Both the position numbers and the translations under genes were made by a program. Below, piece by piece: positions 1-11,572 of a DNA stretch of 64,000 nucleotides (position 1 is its first letter; every line of letters begins with the position of its first letter). Source of the stretch: Urophycis tenuis (Eukaryota > Chordata > Actinopteri > Gadiformes > Phycidae). The DNA lies in the NCBI GenBank assembly GCA_036785325.1, contig JAXIVH010000006.1:4651935-4715934 (forward strand), written 5' to 3'. The notes below the pieces were generated by a model. That model was given only the letters and a program-made list of their open reading frames with translations, was not told the origin of the DNA and ran no database searches.

Positions 1-280
1 TTTCTTCTTCCCTAGCACACACTCTCCCCCACACTGGCATCCCTTCACTCGCCAAGGCTGGAGTTCCTCTGGAACTTTTTCGGTTTCCCTGAAGTCTGTG
101 GTGCGTTAGTGAACCACTGTAAATACGCTCGCTAAACCTGGTCAAAAGAACAGCTGCTGCCCAATTTGCTCATTTGTGACAACCAATAAAGATAACGCTG
201 AAGGATGACAATGCTTCCAAGAGATTACACTCACACAAATCTTTCCCGATGAACAAAGACGCACACGCCCAATCACACTT

Positions 281-320
281 GCACACACACACACACACAC
301 ATGCACACACACACACACAC
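281..320. repeat. CA microsatellite
   Basis: Two CA runs of about 20 nt are interrupted by ATG. This is simple-sequence DNA in the gene-poor left flank. Confidence 0.9.
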
Positions 321-663
321 ATGCTCTGGTAGAGCTAATTGTTGGCTATTAGCTTGTGAGTCTGGGATTACATGTCTTATTAAATACAGAATTTCAAATG
401 AGCTTTGTTAAATAAGAAAGTACTCCCCTTTTAATGAAGGTAATTTATATGGAAATTGCGCATAATACTGATGATTTGGAGAGATTCATCCTCATTGGAC
501 GAAGGGCTGGGCTCCAAAACAGTGTGGGATCAGGTGTTTCCATAGTTGGTCAGTGGACTTGATCTAGAGTTCGGTTTTGAAACTCAAATGTACTTTTTTT
601 ATTCACGGACAGTTATGAATGTCCCATATCTACACAGATACAGAGACAGAGACAAAGAGTCAC

Positions 664-667
<4 letters not shown>

Positions 668-756
<89 letters not shown>

Positions 757-913
757 AAGACAAAGAGATACAGAGACAGATACAGAAAAAGACAAAGCGA
801 TACAGAGACAGATACAGAAAAAGACAAAGCGATACAGAGACAGATACAGAGAAAGAGAAAGACAAAGACAACGCGATACAGAGACAGATACAGATACAGA
901 GAAAGAGCCAGAG
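668..913. repeat. GA microsatellite grading into a 32-bp purine minisatellite
   Basis: A pure GA tract of about 80 nt (668-750) passes into imperfect copies of a 32-bp purine-rich unit built from GATACAGAGACA and GAAAAAGACAAAG words, to about 913. The tract makes open frames on both strands (RE/RQ on plus, SL on minus), which are artefacts of composition. Confidence 0.85.
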
Positions 914-2453
914 AGAGAACCTGCAGAACTCCAGGTTTACTCTCTCTGGTTTCCACTGATCCACCATGCTGGTCTGATTTCCCCAAGACGTAGACATTAA
1001 ACCAACAGGATGCATTGATTTGCTTAGGGGGCTGCAGGTGTTTCTTTGTCTGTCTCTGTCTACCTTACAGTCCACCGTCTGTACCAGATCCAGATCAGAT
1101 GCGACAGAACCCTTTGGTTGTGTGATCCTAATCCTAACTCATCCTAATTTGTTCAAGTATATTTTGACATACGTGTTCCTTATCTCTAAATGACCAAGTG
1201 CCGCTTTCTGCACATAACACAGTATTTGTGAGTGAGAATGTTCTTCTGCTCAGAATCATGATTTATTATTGCCTGTCTGAATAGTTAGTCACTGCATCCT
1301 TGCCGGTTTCTCCTAGGTACTAAAAGCACAACGCTACCCCCTGGTGGTAAGTAGTAGTTGTGAAGGATTTTTTGTTAATTGATCACTAATTCAGGATTAT
1401 CAAAAAGTATTCGAAAAAAGTCTAACCTGTTCACTTCTTTTCATATTCAATATAGATATATTTTTTGCTAGAACCTGTCCATAATTACAGTGAGATCATA
1501 CAACACTGTCTTCCCATGGTTGGTAAAATGTCACGTAGTGCCTCTGGAGTCAAAGTTGTCAGTTGAAAAAGTTGATTTCTGCCTCAATCCATTGCTAGCA
1601 CTTCCCATGTATCTCTTGTTGAGCCACGAAGCCCTTTAGTAAAAGAAACCTGAATATACAGATCCATGCAGGATTTGACATGCACCAAGACATGTGTGTA
1701 TATATATATATATATATATCCCACAAATACTTTATTGATACACATAACAAAAGATAACAAAGAAAAACAATAGAACCAACAAGAATTTTGCATACATACC
1801 ATCAGAGCATTCAAAAAAACAAAACAACTACAAACAAGCTGTAACCTAAAATGAAAAAAAACACAACAAAAAACTGTATGACAACAAATATTCGCCCATT
1901 CTGCAGTGCAGTCTCGGTTAAATATGTTCAAGATGAGGCAACCACTCACACCCTCTGCAATAGGTTACCAGAATAACTACAAGGAGGGATCTAATGCAGA
2001 AATGTATTTTAGATTCGTGACTACAGGGGAGTAAATATGGGTTTGTCCACCCAACAGTGTTTTGACGTGACATGCACTGTACATGTATTGTACAACAAGT
2101 GCATTTGTGTGTGTGTGTGTGCGAGGTCTGATCACTATGAGCTGATACACAGAGCTTGAGTGGTTTATCCTCTACTCAGCTTACAAATTAACAATTTAAA
2201 CAAGATTCAGATTTTGAGATAACTATCAATACGCAGTGACGTGTTGAGTCAAATCCATTTCTTTGTAAACTTTAGGTGAATGAGTTTAATCATCAGACTC
2301 AATCAATGTCTACACAGCCATGTGTACCAAACATCAACAGATCTGCAAGCTTCGTTCTTCTACATGATTTACAAGAAAAACTCCAATACTGTCGCCAAAG
2401 AAATATCCACACATACACTGAACAACAGTATTTATATATTTTTTTTACGTCCA

Positions 2454-2472
2454 CCCCCCCCCCCCCCCCCCT
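2454..2472. repeat. C homopolymer, 19 nt
   Basis: An uninterrupted C run in the left flank. It is one of five C/G tracts of about 19 nt or more in the first 20 kb. Confidence 0.9.
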
Positions 2473-4195
2473 TTAGAAAAATAGCTTAAAAATCTCACAC
2501 ATTTGTAATACAGTGTAGGGTTGAGTGAAAGATTCTTCTGGTTTACATTTGAGACAGGCTGGTCGGTAAGTCTTCCTTCCCCTTCGATGCCACACTGCTG
2601 TACACAGACACAAGGCTTCCATGATACTGGACCACCCCCCTGATGAAACCTAAACAAACCCTACACTTTCTGTCTTAATACTGACATCCCTTTGGTCCAA
2701 ACTCGATCAACTGTGCAGAACAGTGGCATAGTCATGCCAACCTAGGACCTTGTGTGCACAGTGGTTAGGAAAGTAGATAACTTAAAAAGTAGATAACTAA
2801 CCCAGGTAACAAAAATCCAAATATACAAATAATAAAACCCACAAAAAAAAAAAAATCAAAACAGGGCCAGGAGTGAAACGTTTCATAGCAATGACAGGAT
2901 CACTGGCAAAGGTCAACAGGAGTGGCTGAAGAGCCCACCCAGTGTCCCTATTTGGCAAACAAGAAATCCCAGAGTCTCTCCCACATGACAGCGACATGGG
3001 GAGCATGCACACGCAACACACACTGATAATTATTAACCCAAACTCCTACAGCACACAATCTAGCCACGATTCAGTGTAATATTTTTTTCAGAAGCAAAAA
3101 ATAAATAATAAAATATGATTTTTTTTTATGACCATCAACAGTGGGAGCACATCAGTGAGGCGCAGTGTTGCATGCGATGCACACGGCTAACAGTGTTTTA
3201 ACAAGACACGCAGGACTTGTACTCATCTCCTGCACTCCAAACACTCATCTCTCAAGGCCATAAAACCAACACATTTAGCATAACGAGACAGGCTGTAGTA
3301 ACAATACTGCATACGGGCACGCACGCACGCACGCACGTTTTGTTTTGATTCAAAGCATTGAACGCAACATAAAGTTAACTTTTCCCCTGATACAAAAAAG
3401 CAAAAGAAAAAGTCAATATGAGAAGGCAAAATTAATACAATTCTCTTATTTAGTTTAACTTCTGTTGTGGACCACTGACACTGTAAGGACACTTGAAGAA
3501 GAATCATATGGTCTAAATGAAACCCAACTGTTGCTATTTTGGCAGACCACCACAAGCTCCCCAGTGGTCCAGGGTCTTCCTCCTGTTAACACAGGTGGGC
3601 AAAGCAGATGAGATCCTCACTAAACAAGGGTTTCCCGTTTCACGTACCGAGTTTAACTCAAGATTTGCAAGTGGCTGAGGATAAGACAACTACCAACCAC
3701 CATCAATCACCCCCCAAAAAGGACCAGTAGGACGGTAGAAAGAAGCAACATTGAAGCACATGATTGAAACAGACTGGAAGATAGTACGCTAAATCCTGAC
3801 TGCAAACATGGTTGTCTCCATGGATAAAGCTCATCTGGCCAAGAACAAGGCTCTGTGATGGTCCACCATCGGTGTCTTAGGTTCCCCAGAGACCAACGGC
3901 CTCATCTGCCATCAAGAGCGGTCTCTTACAGAGCCTGACGGATGGGGAATGTGTCAAAACAAGAGGATTTGTGTGACAGTGGACAACGCTAAGGTGACAG
4001 CGCTCATACCACTAAGTGAGTGTACATACATGTGGTATGAAGTAATGGAAAAGTGGAAATGGGACTGGCCAACTGTAAGGTCCCACAACCTGGCATTCAC
4101 AAGGCCCATCAGATCTGCCACAATAGTTTACTGAAACAGTGGTATGAACCTACATACCATCCCCTGTATACATTCTCCATCTAAATCCTCCACAG

Positions 4196-5123
4196 GAAAC
4201 GCCGGTTGTGAGCCCCAAGCTGTGTCCCAGACCGCTCAAAGACAAGACTCCAAAACAAGAACCAAGAGGTTCTGATGTTTCGGGTGGACTGATGTCATCT
4301 CCCATGACACTGCTGGGCAAGAAAGTGCGTCTTCGACCCGTGGGGATTCCGGAAGCCCACCAGATGGTACTTTCGGGAAGAGGTGAGAGAGATGTTGGAA
4401 CTTTGGCGTTAAGACAGGAGTCTCATAACTCCGGGGACGCCCGATTGTTCTCGCACCCAAGCCAGCCAGCCGGTGGTGCCTGATTTTGCGATAACTTCTG
4501 AAAACCCCATCACTCCAGAGTGCATGATTTTATTGAGTGTCTGGGTCCAGAGAGTCCACGGCACCCGCGACCTCACTAAAGGGTATTGGCCGGTTCCTCT
4601 CTCATTTTTCCCCCATCTCTGTTGGCTAATTTAACCAAACACAAGAGGAAGATAAGTATAGCAACAGCCATCTTGTTCCTGGTAAAAACTTACCCAGAAT
4701 CCAAATCGGTGAAGGTCTGCACTCCTGAGGAACTACAGTGTGAACTGCAAGTGGACCGAGACCTCATCAGAGATGAAGTGGACCAGTAACAGAACAGAAA
4801 CCTCTCTCAGATGGGCTGAAAAGGTGAACGTTAAAAACAACCAAGTCCCTTTTTCTGACAGTTTGGTCAGTGTAAAAAGGGCCGCCAGTGAAAACACCCT
4901 CAGACTGCATGGGAATGCCACACCATGCTGTAGTCCACACATTGTGGAAAGGAGACACTGCACGGTACAGCCCAGAAACCATTGCTTTGGAATGGACCTC
5001 TGTCTGCTCCCTGTTCCTCCAGGCAGGATTATGGACCAGCCCTGCGAGAACGAGCAGAATAACCTGGACCAGGGAAGAACCTGAGTTTAGTCATCTCCCC
5101 TCAACATGCATATTTTCAATAAA
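4196..5123 (+). other. Unresolved exon-like block, possible 3' end of an unknown gene
   Basis: A pyrimidine-AG acceptor precedes 4196 and a GTGAGA donor follows 4382. The 187 nt between are open in frame, with a lysine/proline/serine-rich reading (SPKLCPRPLKDKTPKQEP then SPMTLLGKKVRLRPVG). Further open stretches follow at about 4620-4790 and 4740-5084. The last ends with a stop and is followed 34 nt later by AATAAA (5118-5123) and a T/G-rich stretch like a cleavage region. I recognise no family, and the stretches do not join into one obvious frame. It could be a decayed gene, a lineage-specific gene or a non-coding transcript. Confidence 0.2.
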
Positions 5124-6329
5124 ATACCTTTTGTTGACCTGCCTCCTCTGTGCCTGGGTCATCTCATTCCTACCACCTAGCACACCTCTCTCCAGGTGCC
5201 CCCACACCATGAGCTGTGGTCGTTGCTGGTTATGGCGGCTTTTTTAAAAGCATGTCAAATAATATTTACCTGATAAATATTGAAACCCAACTCAAAACCT
5301 CTTGCAGCAGTTTTAAAAAGGCCACCGGACACGTTAGTATGTATGAGACAGAAACAGCAGTACCAACCTAACCAGCGAGCCACACGCCTTTACAACTCAT
5401 GCACCCACATGATCACAAAACCACACTTAACTCATAGCCACCAATCCTCCTGCTCGTTTTCTCATGACGGCGTCATGAGGATTTTACTGTATGCATGCTG
5501 AACAGCATTACATGCTACAGTGCAGCTACCTCTTGGTATAGCCTCCATTACCTGGATAATACCTGTTGATTGCCAGGCGAGTAACGAACACAAACAAAAA
5601 CAATGAATGCCCTCAATCCCATGAAAAATATGGACTTCATATGGCATTACCAAGAACAATAGTGGTTATAAATAATGCACTATAGACCTTACTCACTTAA
5701 GCCATCCAAATATACTTTTCGGTTATAAACTACATGTATCTTTACAGAACATGAGTTTTTTGTCAAGAGCAAGGTGTCATTTTTTTTCAACAACAGCTAG
5801 AAGTAATTTTTGCAGGTCTTGACCTAAATGAGGCCCAATTTTTACAGAATGAGTTAATGTACCTTTTTCATCTCAGCCATTCTTTAGTTGTTTTTTTTTT
5901 AAATGATGCATAATAATATACATAAACACAACATATACATATTCCCAAACCACTTGGTCATTTAATACAAATGCAGAGATGGTTCATAGACATTTGTCTC
6001 CCCCTCAAACACCCTCTGTGACCACGTCTTGGTTTTGTCTACCTTCTTCTGGGCTGGGTTCTACTCTTTTAGACAGTCATCATTTCAAATAATTTTAAAT
6101 TAAGGTGATGGCTGAAATGAAAAGGTTTCTTATACAGTACACTGCCCTGAAGTCAAAATACAAGGATGCATACATCGACAGTGGAATAGTGGAAATGTCG
6201 CGGGAGTCACGAAAATGTAAACACATACAGTAACAATGGAAAGTGACTCACTGTCACATTACAGCGCAGTAAATGTTCTGACACTTTACCGAGCCCCACC
6301 CACCATCCTCAAGCAGCAAAACCATACTG

Positions 6330-6348
6330 CCCCCCCCCCCCCCCCCCC
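6330..6348. repeat. C homopolymer, 19 nt
   Basis: An uninterrupted C tract about 480 nt beyond the tram1 stop codon, probably in its 3' UTR or flank. Confidence 0.9.
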
Positions 6349-6833
6349 ATCACATCAGTACTATTCCTGGGGAGTCAGAAATACTTTTCATTCATTACAA
6401 ACCACATGTATTATCAACAATCGATGACACACATGTGCTTTGTAATCCCACCAGGCACAGTGGCATAGTCATATCTGGCGCAGCTAGACCACGTCAACAG
6501 ACACCTCAAACCGGGATGGTGATATGGACCATGTCTGACGCACCAAAACGACTATGCACACTGAGGGCGACGCGGGAGACTGAAGATGGTTAGTTAAGTG
6601 CGATTAAACGGTTGTTGTTGTTGTCGTCGTCGTCGTCGTCGTCGTTGTTGTTGTGGAAACACAACATGAAACCTGAAGCAGTAAGAAGCTATACTATCTC
6701 TACGGTGCATCCCGACAGCGGATCACGGTAGTGCACGCCGATAACAGGTCCCAATCTATGGGGTTCAGGGTCAGGGCTCCGCCACATACACACCCATACA
6801 TACACACACAACCACTTCCTCCGCCGGCTCGCC

Positions 6834-7103
6834 CTAGGACGCTTTGGCTTTCCGGGCCCGCGGCGAAGTCCCGTCGTCCGATTTCACCACGCCGTTTGTG
6901 GCGCCACCTGTCGGAAAACCAGGGAACACCAATATGCTCACCGCCGAAAGGGAATCGACAATTGTTTGGTGCGTGAAGCGCGTGACATGTTTCATTCATG
7001 CTAGTCATGTCTTTGCCATGACTGGCAGTTTGAACTATTTAACTGTATTCTGCTGCACTGTAAGGTGTCCTTGGGTGTCCTGAAAGGCGCCCCCAAATAA
7101 AAT

Positions 7104-7146
<43 letters not shown>

Positions 7147-8229
7147 GACAGGCGGCCATGCAAATGCCAAGTAAAACACAATACAGGGGATGGATGATCA
7201 CATTCAGTTAGATTAAAGAATGCCTTGTTGTTAGAATAAGATGGCTATAATGAGTGGGGGGGGGGGGGGGGGGGGGGGCGAACGCACCCCTCGCTGGCTC
7301 CCTCTTGTGGGGCTTGCTCTTGGGGCTGGCGGTCTTCTTCTTGGACGCCTGGTTCTGACTGTGCTCCCGCCACTTTTTCAGCTGAAAGTTGATGAACTTC
7401 CACATCATCCAGGCCTGCGTGAGGCAGATCGCAGCCAGGCAGGTCATCCTGTGGGAGAGGACAAATTTAAAAAAAAAGAGCCGCCGTTTGGAACGACGTT
7501 CAGATACAAAAAGCGGGTGAATGAAGCCGACGGGTCGGGCGGACAAAATGTGATTCGACGTGCCTGATGGTGAGCACGTTGAAGTTCCCTTCAGCCAGGG
7601 AGAAGCCCTGGTTGTCTGTGCGGGGGAGTCCGAATCCAAACGTCAGCACCGAGATGGTGAGGGTGAGCAGACGGGCGATGACGAACAGCAGGGCCCATAA
7701 GGTGAAACTGAAAACATATAAAGAAACAACAACAACAAGGTCAAACTGAAAGCAACGCTCAATCGGACACACCCATTGAATGTTATGTGTAAAGTTATCT
7801 TGCACATACTCCATGCTACCATAGCACCTTACCATCATGTATCACAGGGTCAGTCCTCACCATCATGTCCTTACCATCATGGAATCACTTCACATTCGTT
7901 TTACTTTCATACCTCTGTGAGTGATACTGTTTTCTATGTGGGTGAAATATGTGTCTGTGTATGTATAAGCTACTGGATGTCCAACATCTCCCTCAGGATC
8001 AATTAAGTGTCCATCCATCTATCTATCTTTCATGTAGTTATATGCTTGAGAGAAATGCAAAAGAACCGCCACAAACACAAACCCCTTCTGCTTGTTCTCA
8101 TCGCTGAAGTAGAAGAGACGTGAGGCGTGGAACAGGAGCTCCACCAGGTAGTGTGGGACCAGCAGCACCAGGCCCAGTCGATGGAGGCTGCACACACACA
8201 CACGCACGCACGCACACGCACACACACGT

Positions 8230-8277
<48 letters not shown>

Positions 8278-11200
8278 ACACACGACAGAGACAGAGAGAA
8301 CATTAACTGAGGTCAACCCCGGGTCCAAGGGAACAAAGTCATTTGTCCAGGGTATTTTTAGTTCTGGAAGTGAGGAGCAGAGAGGCCGTGATTAAATAAT
8401 CAGAAATTCGACGGTCGGGGCTAATGACGCCGCGCAGTCGTGCTTTCAGAGAGACGTGCTCACTTCAATCCAAGCAGACGGAAATCGCGTTTTTATAAAC
8501 CTATAAGAATGTGTCTCACGGATATAATTAGGATCATCCAGACCATTCAAAATAGTGTAAACAACAAAACAACGCAATCAAACAAACTGCTCCATGCTGT
8601 GGCATTGGTCATGCACCTTGAGGGGGTCACTTACTTTAAGACATAGGCACCGGTGATGTGGACCACATAGAGGCAAATGTAGTACAGTTGGCGAGGGATG
8701 TCTTCCTGTTGTACAATAGAAAGTAAATAATACAATGTTCCTCTAAAAATACCACAGGGTGCACAGCATTTACTTACACCCTGTCTAGGAAACATAATAT
8801 ACCCTTTGAGATCTGTGAACAATTCACAATATTGTATCATGGTACACATAACGCCTTAACCAGCTCCTAAGAGTTCCCATTTGGGGCCAGCCTTGCAGAG
8901 AAACAAATGCACTCAAAAGGATTGTGAGACACTTTGGATAAAAGCATTCACTGAATGCCATATGCATCCTTACATTGTATTACCTAATTACATCAATCAA
9001 TGTAAAAATCTACACTTTAGTGTTGAACATAATTTGTATTATTTGTGGTATTTTCAAGTATGTCCCTTGATGATCCTTACCTTTCGCACTTTTTGAAAGT
9101 ATAGTTCAGGAAGTGCGTGTAGCCAGTAGGCAATTTGGCAAATGTAGAAGAACTTCACCTGGAAGCTATAAAGAAGATAAATTATTAGACCTCCACTAAA
9201 CACATAACTAATATATATGCCACACAGAGCAATATAACATCAGCTCCATATTAGACAAGATGAAAAAGCTTGTCCATATTTCCAGGCTCTGTTGAGTTTT
9301 TGCAAAACCATACACATGGGCAGTAGCTCAGCACAGACAGACAGATTGTCTTGCTAAAGTGCTACTAAGTGGGTTGCTTGACACCAGACAAATCTGAATA
9401 AAAATGTCAAAGCGCTTTGAAGAGGAGTAGTTGTGTCTTAAGACTTCAGAGGATCTGGGTAGCCGTCTCTTGAGTTGTAACTTACCCCATGTGGGTGTGT
9501 GGGTAACCTTCCCACAAGAAAGTGGGATTTGTGGCGAACTCCGCCTACAGAAAAAGACAAGAAAAAAAGACACTATCGCGTGAATACTACATATCCCATC
9601 ATGCCCCTCTGGGTTTCCAGTAGTGTCACCTGGGTCCTCTTACCGCGGTCAGAATGCTGCAGCCCCACACAAAGGAGAACAGGTAGAAGGCAGCGAGCTG
9701 TCCCGATTCATTGAACTTGCTGTGCTTGGTCTTTGAGAGATGCAACCTCCGGTTCATTTTCTTGAATATAAAACAGGGGAAAACATTAGTGGAAGGTTGT
9801 TCCACTCGAACAAAATCATTCAGAGCAAATATTTTTTCCCACAAGGTTCGATCAATACATTATTGCTAATGAATGCATTTTACTTGTTAAGTAAATGTAA
9901 CTCTCCAACTCTTGAAATTAAAAGTCCTATTAAGTATGTATGCATTTATAAGACTCAATGCTGAACCATACCAGGGGTCAAATATTGACTAGACTGGGCA
10001 TAAATGTGGCTAAATTACAGAAGTTCCTTGTCACTCTGCCTAAATTAAATTCACTTTTGCAACCTCCTATATAGACAAACACTCACTAACCAATACCAAA
10101 CAGCATTTTGGATTTTAATTGATTATACATACGTCGAGAATATATTCTTGTATCAAGGCATGCAGTATGACGGCTATGAGCAGGTAAAAGACAACTGTAG
10201 CTGCATCTTTGGGGCCATACTGGTAAAAGTTCACTGGCTCGGTCTTCTCCTCTATACAAAAAAGTGACAGAAAAAGACCAAGAAAAGGTTGTAAAACAGT
10301 GGTTCACAAAACGAGGGACTGTTCAATACATCATAGAAGTAATACCGCCACAATGTCATGGACTGTCTAAAGCAATACGATCTTACTCGATTCTTCAACT
10401 GTATCTCACCTAGAGCTTGTGTAACATTATACTGGACAGTGATGAACATGATCGCAAACTTGGCTGTCACCTGTAGCAAAAAAACAAAAACAATATAAAC
10501 AATAGGAACAATCAGTATCATTGTAGGCAGTACCAGGGGTTACCATCTAAACAGATCCAAGACAATAATATAGTATATTGTAGAATAAGTATCAGAGGAT
10601 CAATAGCAGTCCATTGTCATTCCATGCACACCTTTAAGAATTAAGATAGACGGATATAATGTGGTTGGACATTCAAGAAAAAATAATGTCATTGGGGATA
10701 TGTCTTTCATAATCATGTATTATCAACCACACTGGCAGAAACAAAGCAATGTCCAGCAACTTCGCACTCTCGGCAGGGTATAATTTGATTTGGGTAATTA
10801 TCCGGCGAAATCAGTGTACGTATTAGATTGTGTAACATTTAGACGTGCTAAGCCTCGACCATGTAATGTTGAGTTCAATATTACCTAGGTGGACCACAAG
10901 CTTCCCTGTGCCTTCTGAGCTGCAGCAGGTTTCGTGTATTGATCGTTTATTTAAAAAAACGCAATGGCTTACAGGAGGATGACTTAACTACAACGACATG
11001 ACAGGGGAAGAAAAAAACGATGGCACCATGCCTCTTGCTGTCATGACAGCTAGCTAGAAGCTGCTGTAGCTGATAGCCACTGATACACTGGTGCACCTGG
11101 CTGCTATTAAACAGTACCTTGGCTGACAGAGGGGCATGCATTACAGCGTTATCCCGGTCTACCACAACACAAGTTCCGGTCTTGTACTTCCTGAGCTGTG

Positions 11201-11572
11201 TATGCAGGTTAAGTCCCCCGAACGAGTAAAATAAGAACATGTCATATAACAAACAAGGTCATGGCATATACATATTGGTGTTTGGTGATTCATTTTACAA
11301 AGCAAGTTCGGAAACATGCACGTTAAACGGCTATCCCTCTATCGAAGTCCCACCCCCTCTCTCTCGCCCACAACGATAATTTGGAGGATCCCGTTCCAGG
11401 CGTTCATTCGTGAGATGACAACGTAAGGGAACGAGGTTAAACAGTAGCCTACCTCAAACATCAGACCGAGCAAAATGACCATAGCCAAACAAGAAACCAT
11501 ATCCGCGTGGTTCTGGATCACAAACTCGTGGCTCAGAACCGGTGGGCTCTTGTTCTTCTTGCGGAAACCCAT
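6834..11572 (-). CDS. tram1: Translocating chain-associated membrane protein 1 (TRAM1)
   Basis: TRAM is a multi-pass ER membrane protein beside the Sec61 channel that helps nascent secretory and membrane chains insert. Coding exons, 5' to 3': 11453-11572, 10410-10470, 10133-10251, 9644-9760, 9486-9544, 9081-9165, 8635-8705, 8083-8187, 7564-7707, 7288-7448, 6834-6907. They total 1,116 nt or 371 aa, close to the 374 aa of human TRAM1. Landmarks are the N-terminal KSPPVLSHEFVIQNHAD, the TLC-domain stretch HLSKTKHSKFNESGQL, EDIPRQL after exon 6, and FINFQLKKWREHS near residue 320, followed by a basic lysine-rich cytosolic tail. The start has no in-frame competitor and matches the family N terminus. 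Intron 9 uses a GC donor. Exon 10 stops 9 bp before a 23-nt G tract, so a naive reading runs on into false polyproline; the real tail continues in exon 11 (GATNGVVKSDDGTSP). The tail resembles TRAM2, but the body is TRAM1-type, so the paralogue call is less certain than the family. Confidence 0.88.
7105..7145. repeat. TTA trinucleotide microsatellite
   Basis: About 13 TTA/ATT units inside tram1 intron 10. Simple-sequence DNA. Confidence 0.9.
7256..7278. repeat. G homopolymer, 23 nt, beside a tram1 splice donor
   Basis: On the tram1 (minus) strand this is a C23 tract beginning 9 nt after the exon 10 donor. It is intronic if exon 11 is used. If the intron were retained it would encode a proline run and then a stop about 30 codons past the splice point. 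Confidence 0.85.
8190..8282. repeat. CA-type microsatellite in a tram1 intron
   Basis: An interrupted CA/CG run directly upstream, on the gene strand, of the acceptor of tram1 exon 8 (acceptor AG at 8188-8189). The GT-rich gene-strand sequence replaces the usual polypyrimidine tract. Confidence 0.9.
8915..8965 (+). repeat. Decayed SINE 3' tail
   Basis: ACTTTGGATAAAAGCATTC followed by ACTGAATGCC resembles the widespread fish SINE tail (CGCTTTGGATAAAAGCGTCT). No tRNA-like head is visible, so this is a truncated copy in tram1 intron 6. A similar tail ends the SINE at 58.3 kb. Confidence 0.5.

Larger units (their letters stand above)
1..6833. other. Gene-poor left flank; possible tram1 3' UTR and repeats
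   Basis: I recognise no complete gene here. The right part, just downstream of the tram1 stop on the minus strand, is the natural place for its 3' UTR. An AATAAA read on the minus strand lies at 1731-1736, but I cannot tell whether the transcript reaches it. The region holds CA, GA and TA microsatellites, two C tracts (2454-2472 and 6330-6348), a GTT/GTC trinucleotide run near 6612-6652 and one plus-strand block with exon-like signals (4196-5123, listed separately). Short open frames here are composition-driven and look like no family I know. Confidence 0.5.

Noticed and set aside
281..320. CRISPR-like repeat structures among the microsatellites
   Set aside because: Eukaryotic simple repeats with no spacer structure; no CRISPR array exists in the window.
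599..1075. SL/RE-rich frames at the GA tract
   Set aside because: Pure microsatellite translation, open in several frames on both strands.
7208..7287. Polyproline C terminus for tram1
   Set aside because: It comes from translating through the G23 tract; a GTGCGT donor and a matching last exon give the family tail.
8019..8328. CV- and TH-rich frames around the CA repeat
   Set aside because: Simple-repeat translation overlapping tram1 exon 8 and its intron.
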